A stretch of DNA of 9,817 nucleotides from Pseudomonadota bacterium. GTDB taxonomy: Bacteria; Pseudomonadota; Alphaproteobacteria; Acetobacterales; Acetobacteraceae. A program made the position numbers and the translations under genes. This document shows, piece by piece, positions 1 through 6,055 of this stretch (position 1 is the first letter of the stretch; each line of letters opens with the position of its first letter). The stretch spans positions 1 to 9,817 of the forward strand of contig JAJXSZ010000087.1 in the NCBI GenBank assembly GCA_021784255.1, read 5' to 3'. Below the pieces are notes generated by a model. That model was not told where the DNA came from, made no database searches, and saw only the letters and a program-made list of their open reading frames with translations.

Positions 1-1709
1 TGCAACGACACCGCGAACTGTCCGGCGGTGACGGCCGCGATGGTGCCGGCATTGACAAGCGTGCCGGCGCCGGCGACGCCATCGGTCCCGCCCGTGATCG
101 TCGCCTGCGCGGCATTGACGACGACCCCGCCCGACTGCACGAAGACGCCGGCGTGGTTGCCGCTGAGATACCCGGCGTTGACCAGCGTCGCGCTTGCCTG
201 CGCGACCGCCGCGCCGACCAGGCCGCCGAGAATCTCGCCGCCCGACCGGTTGGTGGCGCTGCCACCGTTCACGAAGACGCCGGTCTGCGCCGCGGAAATC
301 AGAGCGCCGTTGACCAGCGTGCCGGCACTGCCGGCCATCACGCCGGCCGCCGCCGCCAGGATCGTGGCGCTGTTGGTGAGCGTCCCCGCGGCCAGCGCGA
401 TGCCGTAGCCGGCGCCAGAAGCGCCGAGGATGAGCCCCGCATTGGCAAACGTGCCGCTGGCGGTCAGGCCGCCCGCGTCGGTCAGCGTCTGGTGGGCGGC
501 AAGGCTGTTGGCGGAAGCGGCGAGCCAGGTAGCACCGGCATCGATGCTCACCTGCGCGAAATCCACGTAGTGCGAGCCGAGCCCGGCGAAGGTGCCGGTC
601 CCGGTGCCGGTGGCGAACTCCAGTGCCGAGGTGAGGCCGGCGCCGATCGTGTTGCCACCGTCGATGGTGCCGACGAACACCGCCCCCGGATCGACCACCA
701 CGCGATTGCTGGCCACCGCCTGAAGCGAGACGGCGTCGAACGCGGTGCTGCCCGCGGCGATGGTGCCGGCGTTGATCACCGTCCCGTTGCCCAGCACCCC
801 GAGCGTGAGCCCGGTGATCGTCCCCTGCGCGAGGTTGGTGAGCGGATAGCCGGCGCTGTAGACGCCTTCGGCGCCGCCGGCGATGAGGCCGTCATTGACC
901 ACGGCCACGCTGCCCTTGGCGTAGAGACCGCTGCCATAGCCGCTGTTGGCCAGGTTCGTCTCCCGGACCACGCGCCCGCCGGCCTGGTTCACGAAGACGC
1001 CGCCGACGGCCTTGGCGGCGGCATTGCCATAGCCGGCGATGAGGCCGCTGTTGACGACGGTGTTGTGGGCGAACAGCGCCTGCCCGCCGATACCGTTGGG
1101 TTGCCGTATCGTTCCGGTATTGGTGACAACGCCCTGCGAGATGATCGCGTTGGCGAAGTCCGCCTCGACCAGCCCCGCATTGGCGAAGCTGCCGTAGGCG
1201 AACAGATGGCTCGCCAGGAGCAGCGTCCCGGCATTGTTCAGCGTCTGTCCGGCCGCGACGGTGCCATAGCCGCTGCTGGCCCAGGTCGCGCCGCCCTGGA
1301 TGCTGATCTGCCCGAAATTGACGTAGTGCGAACCGAGCCCGGCGAGCGTGCCGACCCCCGCGCCGGCGCCGAAAACCAGCTCGTTGCCCGCCCCGCCGCC
1401 TGCCACCGTGCCGATGAGGACGGCCCCGGGCACCAGGCCGAGAAGATTCCCCGGAGCGGCGGCGAACGACACCGCGAAACCGGTCGTCGTCGTGGCAGCG
1501 ATGGTGCCGGAATCGATGACCGCGCCGGCGCCGCGGAAGCCATAGAACCCGCCCTCGATGAGCCCGCTGTTGACCAGCGTTCCGGTGCCGCTGACAGCCG
1601 TGCCCGTCGCCGTTACTTCGCCCTGGCTGGTAACGGTGATGTAGTTGTTATAGGCGGCACTGAACGTGATCTGGCCCGCGATCGTGCCGTTGATCGTCCT
1701 TCCCGCCAT
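1..1709 (-). CDS. Large beta-repeat protein, paralogue of the upstream Hint protein (3' end outside window)
   Basis: This minus-strand reading frame starts at ATG 1709 and stays open for 569 codons to the window edge, so only the N-terminal part is seen. A strong ribosome site (GGAGAGG, about 1719-1725) lies just upstream. The protein is rich in Ala, Gly, Thr, Val and Asn. It consists of short beta-type repeats of the form 'tvvNaGtIagg..gv' interrupted by a longer module at residues about 67-182, again at 314-429, and beginning a third time at 554. Each full module carries GLGSHYV (residues 124-130 and 376-382) followed by GATW. No signal peptide, transmembrane segment or catalytic motif is visible. 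The N-terminal region (NNYITVTSQG, residues 21-30) resembles the same region of the upstream paralogue. By analogy with that paralogue I infer a surface or secreted beta-solenoid that may end in a Hint domain beyond the window. The start lies 72 bases after the paralogue's stop, so the two are probably co-transcribed. Function is unknown. Confidence 0.85.
   Translation of the reverse strand, partial: MAGRTINGTIAGQITFSAAYNNYITVTSQGEVTATGTAVSGTGTLVNSGLIEGGFYGFRGAGAVIDSGTIAATTTTGFAVSFAAAPGNLLGLVPGAVLIGTVAGGGAGNELVFGAGAGVGTLAGLGSHYVNFGQISIQGGATWASSGYGTVAAGQTLNNAGTLLLASHLFAYGSFANAGLVEADFANAIISQGVVTNTGTIRQPNGIGGQALFAHNTVVNSGLIAGYGNAAAKAVGGVFVNQAGGRVVRETNLANSGYGSGLYAKGSVAVVNDGLIAGGAEGVYSAGYPLTNLAQGTITGLTLGVLGNGTVINAGTIAAGSTAFDAVSLQAVASNRVVVDPGAVFVGTIDGGNTIGAGLTSALEFATGTGTGTFAGLGSHYVDFAQVSIDAGATWLAASANSLAAHQTLTDAGGLTASGTFANAGLILGASGAGYGIALAAGTLTNSATILAAAAGVMAGSAGTLVNGALISAAQTGVFVNGGSATNRSGGEILGGLVGAAVAQASATLVNAGYLSGNHAGVFVQSGGVVVNAAQATITGGTDGVAGAGTLVNAGTIAAVTAGQFAVSL
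423..770 (-). repeat. GLGSHY module, copy 2 of the partial beta-repeat gene
   Basis: Codes for residues about 314-429, with 'DPGAVFVGTIDGG', 'GTFAGLGSHYVDFAQ' and 'AGATW'. It starts about 247 residues after copy 1. A third copy opens at residue 554 (bases 1-50, 'AGTIAAV...FAVSL'), about 240 residues further on, and is cut by the window edge. The gene therefore has a macro-period of about 240-250 residues: one module plus a stretch of short beta repeats. Confidence 0.75.
1164..1511 (-). repeat. GLGSHY module, copy 1 of the partial beta-repeat gene
   Basis: Codes for residues about 67-182 of the partial protein. It runs from a 'SGTIAA' strand through 'PGAVLIGTVAGGGAG', 'GTLAGLGSHYVNFGQ' and 'GGATW' to 'TLNNAG'. 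It aligns by eye over its whole length with the module at 423-770, and with two shorter versions in the upstream paralogue. Confidence 0.75.
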
Positions 1710-1781
1710 CGCGGCCCCCCTCTCCGATTCTTCGGATCCGGCGGGGCCGACAACCCGCTTGCGAGACCCCGCCCGCCGACG
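1710..1781 (-). other. Intergenic spacer between the tandem beta-repeat genes, with two small inverted repeats
   Basis: A 72-base gap. It holds a 7-base inverted repeat (1740-1746 with 1767-1773, 20-base loop) and a 5-base hairpin TCCGA/TCGGA (1723-1727 with 1732-1736, 4-base loop). The small hairpin abuts the ribosome site of the gene starting at 1709. There is no T-run after either stem, so neither is a convincing intrinsic terminator. Read-through from the upstream paralogue is likely. Confidence 0.3.
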
Positions 1782-4061
1782 TTAGGCGGATCGTCGCGCG
1801 TCGGGCAAGCACGCCCGTTTCGTCCACCACGCCAGCAGCCGCAGGTGCAGCGCGCGCAGCGACGGATCGGCGGGGTCGGTCAGGATCGGGGCACACCCTT
1901 GCGCCTGCCAGACCGCCAGCGCGCGGTCGCGGCCGAACTGCGGATGCAGCGCCAGCGCCGGCTCGCCCGCGAACGCCGAGCGATTGCCGGTATCGAGATA
2001 GGACTCGCAGGCCAGTCCTTCGGCCAGGATCGCGTCGTGCCGGTCGAGCTCCACGTGCCAGTATGTCACGCTCTCGCGCTCTTCCTGCACGATGCTCCTG
2101 CCGTTCGCGAGGTGGCGGATCGGCACCAGCCACCCATCGACCAGCACCGCGTGATCGGGCGACAGGACCAGGTCCCGCTCCGGCACCTTGTCGGCGAAAG
2201 CTCCGGCCCGGACCCGCACCGGCATCACGTCGTGCGGCGAGGGATGACGGCGCAGATCGGTGCGCCGGTGTCCGATCCACGTCACCGCCGCCAGCCGCCC
2301 GGTCGCCGTCGCCACCAGGTCCCCCACGCGCAGCGCCTCGACGGCCACGCCGCCGCGCGCGCTCGCAATCTGCGTTCCGCTTGCAAAACACGCCGTGATG
2401 AAGGTGTTGGCGCCGTCATTGGTGACGCGCACGCCGGTCATGCCCTCGAGGTCGAGCGTGAGGCCGCCCGAGAGCGTCAGCTGGTAATTGGCGAGCGCGA
2501 CCTGCGTCTCGACCGTCCCCACGAGTTCGACCGTGCCGGCCAGGGCCAGGCCGCTGATGGTGTCGCCGGCGAACCCGGCCGCCGAGCCCTCGACCAGCCA
2601 TGTCGATCCGGCATCGAGCGTGATGTGCCCGAAGCCGATCAGCGAGCTGCCGATCCCCGTCAGCGTGCCGATCTGCGTCGGCAGTTCCAGGGTGCCGAAG
2701 GCGCCGCCGCCATCGACCGTGCCGACGAACGTGCTGCCGGATTCGATGACCAGGCGACTGGCCAGCGTGTGCGAAAGCTGCAGCGCATAGCCCGTGGCGC
2801 TGCCCCGGATCGTTCCCGCATTGAGGATCAGCCCGTAGCCGGTGACCCCGGTCGTGCCGCCCTCGATGATTCCCCCGGCGGCGTTGTCGAGCGTGCCGGC
2901 GTTCATATAGATGCCGACGCCGCTGTTGCCGCCGGTGATCGTCCCGCCGCTGGCGTTGCTGATCGTTCCGCCGCTGATGAAGGCGCCGACGGACCGGCCG
3001 ACCACCAGGCCCTGGTTGAGCATCGTCGCGCCCGCTCCCAGGTCCGCCTTGTGCCGGCCGATCTGCACACCATCGTAGCCGGCGATGACGCCCGTCACCT
3101 GGTTGACGATCGTCGCGTTGTTCTCGGCATCGACACCGTAGGAGCCGGCGCCGTTCGTGGGCGTGGAGATGTAGCCGCCGTTGATCATCACCGCGTAGGC
3201 TTCCAGCGTCGCGCCGTCGAGCCCGCCGGTGATGATGGCGGCGGACTGGTTGACGATCGTTCCCCTGGCGAGGTCGTAGAGACCGTCGACGCCGCCATAG
3301 AAGGTCCCGGCATTGACCACCGTCGCGTCGTTGTGCAGCCGCACCGCGGCGACGCCGGTCAGCGTGCCGCTCGCCTCGTTCGTCACCGTGGCGTTGGTGA
3401 CGTCGAGCGGGATGCCGTTGGCCGAAAAGACGACGCCGCTGTTGAGCAGCGTGCCGCCCTGCACCGCGATGTCGTTGGGCGCGGTGATGGTGCCGGCATT
3501 GACGAAGGTGCCGCTGGCCGCGGTCAGCGTATTGGTGCCGCTGGCAAGCCACTGCGCCGCCGCCGCGACGGCATAGGAACCGAATCCGGCATAGTGCGAG
3601 CCCAGGCCCGCGAACGTCCCCTGCGCCGCACCCGAGGCGAACTGGAGCAGGCTGCCCGCGCCGCCACCATGCACGGTCCCGGTGAACACCGCCTTCGGAT
3701 CGGCGACGACCTCGGCCGCGGCACCCGCCGCCAGGGAAACCGCGTAGGTCCCGCCCGCGATCGTGCCCGCGTTGACCACGCTGCCCGCGCCGCCGAGCAC
3801 GATGCCGAAGGTCGCGCCCTCGACCAGCGCGCCCGTCGTGTTGGTCAGGCCGCCGCTCGCCATCGTCACGCCGATGCTCCCGGCGGCGCTGACCGTGCCT
3901 TCCTGCTGCACCGACCAGACGATGCCGCTGCCGCCGAGGCTCAACGCATAACCGCCGGACGCCGCGAGGATGCCGCCCGTCGAGGTGATGGTGAGCGGGT
4001 TGTCCGCTGCCGCAGTGTAGGCGACCGCCTGATTCAACCGGGTCGAGATCGTCGTCGCCAC
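1782..4061 (-). CDS. Beta-repeat protein with C-terminal Hint (Hint_2-type) domain
   Basis: A complete 759-residue protein. The start is GTG at 4061, chosen because GGAGGT lies six bases upstream. Residues 1-550 are Asn/Gly/Ala/Thr-rich short beta repeats ('vvNaGtI', 'GGTITGGNSGVGIY') with two longer modules at about 98-192 (GLGSHYAGF) and 415-515 (GIGSSLIGF...GSTW). A Hint domain begins at Cys558 (ACFASGTQIA) and runs to about 700. It has the family's 'VEALRVGDLV', 'WIGHRR', 'LSPDHAVLVDG' (His637) and 'ESYLDTGNR' blocks. A tail of about 60 residues with a 'QGCAPIL' motif follows. Hint domains can catalyse self-cleavage through an N-S acyl shift at the first Cys. Here the C-terminal His-Asn plus nucleophile of splicing inteins is not seen, which argues for at most N-terminal cleavage. 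There is no classical signal peptide, so the export route is unknown. The gene follows the PLP-enzyme gene by 76 bases on the same strand and precedes a paralogue by 72. The family assignment is strong; surface location is inference. Confidence 0.9.
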   Translation of the reverse strand: MATTISTRLNQAVAYTAAADNPLTITSTGGILAASGGYALSLGGSGIVWSVQQEGTVSAAGSIGVTMASGGLTNTTGALVEGATFGIVLGGAGSVVNAGTIAGGTYAVSLAAGAAAEVVADPKAVFTGTVHGGGAGSLLQFASGAAQGTFAGLGSHYAGFGSYAVAAAAQWLASGTNTLTAASGTFVNAGTITAPNDIAVQGGTLLNSGVVFSANGIPLDVTNATVTNEASGTLTGVAAVRLHNDATVVNAGTFYGGVDGLYDLARGTIVNQSAAIITGGLDGATLEAYAVMINGGYISTPTNGAGSYGVDAENNATIVNQVTGVIAGYDGVQIGRHKADLGAGATMLNQGLVVGRSVGAFISGGTISNASGGTITGGNSGVGIYMNAGTLDNAAGGIIEGGTTGVTGYGLILNAGTIRGSATGYALQLSHTLASRLVIESGSTFVGTVDGGGAFGTLELPTQIGTLTGIGSSLIGFGHITLDAGSTWLVEGSAAGFAGDTISGLALAGTVELVGTVETQVALANYQLTLSGGLTLDLEGMTGVRVTNDGANTFITACFASGTQIASARGGVAVEALRVGDLVATATGRLAAVTWIGHRRTDLRRHPSPHDVMPVRVRAGAFADKVPERDLVLSPDHAVLVDGWLVPIRHLANGRSIVQEERESVTYWHVELDRHDAILAEGLACESYLDTGNRSAFAGEPALALHPQFGRDRALAVWQAQGCAPILTDPADPSLRALHLRLLAWWTKRACLPDARRSA
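2517..2819 (-). repeat. Divergent GLGSHY-type module next to the Hint domain
   Basis: Codes for residues about 415-515. It keeps 'SGSTFVGTVDGGG' and 'GSTW' but has GIGSSLIGF in place of GLGSHY. It is the last repeat before a short beta-rich linker (about 516-555) leading into the Hint Cys558, so it may be a capping version of the module. Confidence 0.6.
3486..3770 (-). repeat. GLGSHY module in the Hint protein
   Basis: Codes for residues about 98-192: 'AGTIAGGTYAVSL', 'AVFTGTVHGGGAG', 'GTFAGLGSHYAGFGS', 'TFVNAGTI'. It matches the two modules of the neighbouring partial gene in order and spacing. In place of the terminal 'GATW' it has AAQW. Confidence 0.7.
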
Positions 4062-4108
4062 GGCACTACCTCCGATTGTCCTGCCACAGGGTACAACACC
4101 CCACGCGT

Positions 4109-4128
4109 GCCGGGGAAGCGGGCCCGGC
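4109..4128 (-). other. GC-rich inverted repeat between the PLP-enzyme gene and the Hint gene
   Basis: GCCGGG (4109-4114) and CCCGGC (4123-4128) form a 6-base stem with an 8-base loop, in the 76-base gap. There is no T-run in either direction, so it is only a weak terminator or mRNA-structure candidate. I see no convincing promoter for the Hint gene in the gap, which leaves co-transcription with the upstream genes possible. Confidence 0.25.
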
Positions 4129-4137
4129 CAGGACGCG

Positions 4138-5259
4138 TTACGCCATCATTCCCCGCGCGCCGATCGGCCACACGCACTCGACGCGCCCGCCGCGCACGCC
4201 CACATACCAGTCGTAGCGATCGACGGTGGGATCGCAATGCCCGGGGATCAGCCGCAGTTTTTCGCCCAGCTTCGGCGCTTCCCCGCCCTCGGCAACGAGT
4301 TTGCCATGCTCGTCCGAGGCGCCGACATAGGCCACTCCCGCGCGCCCGGCGACCAGCGGCAGCCCGCTATCCACCGCCACCGCCTTGTGCCCCGCATCCA
4401 CCACCGCCACACCCGAACGCGCGGCGCTCATTACCGTCGCGAGAACGAAGAGGGACTGGCGGAACGGCGCCCGCTCGCGGCCGGAAGCGTCGAGGTTGCG
4501 GCCGTAATCCGCGTCCATGAAGACGTAGCTGCCGGCCTGGATCTCGTTATAGACGCCGCTCGCGGCCTCCAGCATGAAGGTGCCGGTGCCGCCGCCGCCG
4601 ACGATCGGGCAGTCGAGGCCCTGCTGGCGCAGGATGTCGATGGTGCGCCGGCAATCCTCCGCCGCCGCGGCGATCGCGAAATGCCGCTGCTCGGCGCGGC
4701 GCAGATGCTGGGCGCCGCCGTGATAGGCCTGCAGGCCGCCGAAGCGCAGATGCCGCGACGCCGCGATCAGCCGCGCCAGCGCCGCGGCCTCGGTCCCCGG
4801 TGCGACGCCGCAACGTCCGCCGCCGACATCGATCTCCACCAGCACCGCGAGGCGGATGCCCGCCGCCTCCGCCGCCGCTGCCGCCGCCGCGACCTGCGCC
4901 GCGTCATCGGCGCAGACCGCGACCTCGGCGATCCGCGCCAGTGCCGCGAGCCGGGCGAGCTTGCCGGCGCCGACCACCTCGTTGGAGACCAGGATGTCGG
5001 GGATGCCGCCCCAGGCCAGCACTTCCGCCTCGCCCACCTTCTGCACGCATTGCCCGATCGCGCCATGCGCCATCTGCCGCTGCGCGATCACGCTCGATTT
5101 GTGCGTCTTGGCGTGCGCCCGCAACCGGGTGGCCGTCGGTGCGAGCATGTCGCGCATGGTCGCGAGATTGGCCTCGAACGCATCGAGGTCGAGCACCAGC
5201 GCGGGCGTGTCGATCTCGTCTTCGCGCATGCCGGGAGCGGCGGGGGGTGTCTGCAGCAT
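4138..5259 (-). CDS. PLP-dependent enzyme of the D-threonine aldolase / D-serine dehydratase-like family (DSD1 family)
   Basis: A 373-residue protein, close to the usual 370-390 for the family. The start at ATG 5259 is chosen for GGAG eight bases upstream; the open frame extends further but without homology. Residues 17-40 (DTPALVLDLD...) open an alanine-racemase-like TIM barrel. HAKTHK (49-54) holds the PLP Schiff-base lysine, most likely Lys51. GGGGTGT (221-227) fits phosphate binding, and 'EIQAGSYVFMDADY' (239-252) is a family hallmark. Near the C-terminus PGHCDPT places His341 and Asp343 as probable metal ligands. His-x-Asp is the arrangement I recall for D-threonine and D-3-hydroxyaspartate aldolases, whereas D-serine dehydratases use His-x-Cys. 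The likely reaction is metal- and PLP-dependent cleavage of a D-beta-hydroxy amino acid to glycine plus an aldehyde, in the cytoplasm. The substrate cannot be fixed from sequence. A GGCT-like gene lies 58 bases upstream on the same strand. Confidence 0.92.
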   Translation of the reverse strand: MLQTPPAAPGMREDEIDTPALVLDLDAFEANLATMRDMLAPTATRLRAHAKTHKSSVIAQRQMAHGAIGQCVQKVGEAEVLAWGGIPDILVSNEVVGAGKLARLAALARIAEVAVCADDAAQVAAAAAAAEAAGIRLAVLVEIDVGGGRCGVAPGTEAAALARLIAASRHLRFGGLQAYHGGAQHLRRAEQRHFAIAAAAEDCRRTIDILRQQGLDCPIVGGGGTGTFMLEAASGVYNEIQAGSYVFMDADYGRNLDASGRERAPFRQSLFVLATVMSAARSGVAVVDAGHKAVAVDSGLPLVAGRAGVAYVGASDEHGKLVAEGGEAPKLGEKLRLIPGHCDPTVDRYDWYVGVRGGRVECVWPIGARGMMA

Positions 5260-5281
5260 CGTTGCGTCTCCTGGAAGAAGG

Positions 5282-5311
5282 ATCCGGCCGGATGGAATCA
5301 ACGGGCCGGAT
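5282..5311 (-). promoter_or_regulatory. Overlapping palindrome and stem-loop upstream of the PLP-enzyme gene
   Basis: ATCCGGCCGGAT at 5282-5293 is a perfect 12-base palindrome. Its left half can instead pair with GGCCGGAT at 5304-5311, giving an 8-base stem with a 14-base loop. On the minus strand this stem is followed by the pyrimidine stretch CCTTCTTCC and then the ribosome site of the gene at 5259. It could be a weak terminator for the gene ending at 5318, an attenuator, or an operator. The sequence does not decide between these. Confidence 0.35.
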
Positions 5312-5317
5312 ATTGCT

Positions 5318-5644
5318 CTAGGGCCAGGGTTTGCGCGATCCGCCGGCGGCAATCCAGGCCTGCGCCACAACCCTGCGCCCATCGACCACCGCAACGACCT
5401 CGCGCCGGCGCCAGCGCGGCCCCTCGTAATCGCAGAGCTTCGCGAAGGCGCGCCCGTCCACCTGCACCAGCAAGCCCTCGACCATCGACCCCGCGTCGCG
5501 CCGCAGCGTCGGATACGGGCCATGGGTCATCGCCACGCGCCGCCATCCCGCCAGCACCGCGGGCAGACCCGCGAGCGGCACTCCCGCGATGCGGCGGAAC
5601 AGCGCCGCATCGAGCAGCGAGCCGTAGAGGAACAGCAGTCTCAA
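5318..5644 (-). CDS. Gamma-glutamylcyclotransferase / AIG2-like family protein
   Basis: A 108-residue protein. The family's N-terminal strand and substrate-binding loop appear as LFLYGSLL (residues 4-11). 'GPYPTL' (42-47), 'VEGLLVQVD' (55-63) and the conserved 'DYEGPRWRRREV' (72-83) follow in order, with Glu74 as the probable catalytic acid. Members cleave gamma-glutamyl or isopeptide gamma-glutamyl amine bonds releasing 5-oxoproline, but most bacterial relatives have no proven substrate. The length is typical. The start is TTG at 5644. It is the most upstream start in frame, sits just before the YGSL strand as expected, and has no clear ribosome site, so the exact start is uncertain. It is probably in one unit with the PLP-enzyme gene 58 bases downstream, unless the stem-loop between them terminates. 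A role in gamma-glutamyl or D-amino-acid turnover would be inference. Confidence 0.87.
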   Translation of the reverse strand: MRLLFLYGSLLDAALFRRIAGVPLAGLPAVLAGWRRVAMTHGPYPTLRRDAGSMVEGLLVQVDGRAFAKLCDYEGPRWRRREVVAVVDGRRVVAQAWIAAGGSRKPWP

Positions 5645-5712
5645 CGCACGACGCCCGCGGCGATGCGCGCCAGGCTGCCGGTCCCGCCGGCGCGACCGCG
5701 CCCGGCGCCGGC

Positions 5713-5735
5713 CCGGGCTTTCCCCTCCAGCCCGG
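5713..5735. other. Inverted repeat between divergent genes
   Basis: CCGGGCT (5713-5719) and AGCCCGG (5729-5735) form a 7-base perfect stem with a 9-base pyrimidine-rich loop. It lies in the 132-base gap between the TTG start at 5644 (minus) and the ATG at 5777 (plus), so it is either an operator-like dyad or structure in the 5' leader of the plus-strand gene. I found no convincing -35/-10 pair in the gap; TAACTAT at 5741-5747 is the only A+T-rich spot. Confidence 0.3.
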
Positions 5736-5776
5736 CCAGACTAACTATGCGGCGCCAACCCGACAGGAAGACCCGG

Positions 5777-6025
5777 ATGTCCGAACCCGCAGAGCCGCAA
5801 GCCGTCCCCGATGCCGAGCTCAGCCACGCCGGCGCCGTGGTCGACAAGGCGGTGGAATACATGGTGGGCCAGCAGCTCGGCGAACCTGCCATCGCCTCGG
5901 CGCTGCTCGGCGGGGCGCTCGCGATGATGAGCCGCTCGATGGCCGACGAGGCGATCATCGCCGTGCTCGAGAACGCCATCGCCGCCGTCCGCTCCGGCGA
6001 GCTGAACCAGGAGCTCGCGCCCTGA
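5777..6025 (+). CDS. Small helical protein of unknown function (82 residues)
   Basis: I do not recognise a family. The reading frame starts at ATG 5777 with AGGA eight bases upstream and ends at TGA 6025. Support for a real gene comes from third codon positions that are almost all G or C, the good ribosome site, and placement that fills the gap between a divergent and a convergent neighbour without overlap. The predicted protein is acidic. It has a short disordered-looking start (SEPAEPQAVPDAE), then likely amphipathic helices: 'GAVVDKAVEYMVGQQL', an Ala/Leu/Met-rich segment 'AIASALLGGALAMMSRSM', and 'EAIIAVLENAIAAVRSGEL'. No Cys, no metal motif and no signal peptide are seen. The hydrophobic segment is too short and interrupted for a clear membrane span. 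It is probably a cytoplasmic helical-bundle or oligomerising protein, by composition only. Confidence 0.7.
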   Translation: MSEPAEPQAVPDAELSHAGAVVDKAVEYMVGQQLGEPAIASALLGGALAMMSRSMADEAIIAVLENAIAAVRSGELNQELAP

Positions 6026-6030
6026 CAGCC

Positions 6031-6055
6031 GGCCCTGGGGGTCGCGCCCGGGGCC
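6031..6055. terminator. Bidirectional terminator candidate between convergent genes
   Basis: The 30-base gap between the convergent stops at 6025 and 6056 is almost entirely one hairpin. Bases 6031-6039 pair with 6047-6055 over nine pairs, including one T-G wobble when read on the plus strand, around a 7-base loop. No T-run follows on either strand, so it is not a textbook intrinsic terminator. Position and stability favour a shared transcript end. Confidence 0.5.

Noticed and set aside
2416..3552. A 378-codon minus-strand frame coding for a His/Arg-rich product inside the Hint gene.
   Set aside because: The low-complexity RRHHRR composition is a frame-shifted reading of the GGC/ACC/ATC-rich beta repeats. 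The overlapping frame has a clear Hint domain and ribosome site.
1..4061. The possibility that the repeat genes are classical type V autotransporters or RTX proteins.
   Set aside because: The complete protein ends in a Hint domain and short tail rather than a beta-barrel, and no GGxGxDxxx calcium repeats or signal peptide are visible.
153..4520. A 1455-codon open frame on the plus strand across both beta-repeat genes and into the PLP-enzyme gene.
   Set aside because: It is antisense to three well-supported minus-strand genes. Its product is Arg/Gly/Ala/Asp-rich without recognisable domains, and it has the frame relation expected for shadow frames in high-GC DNA.
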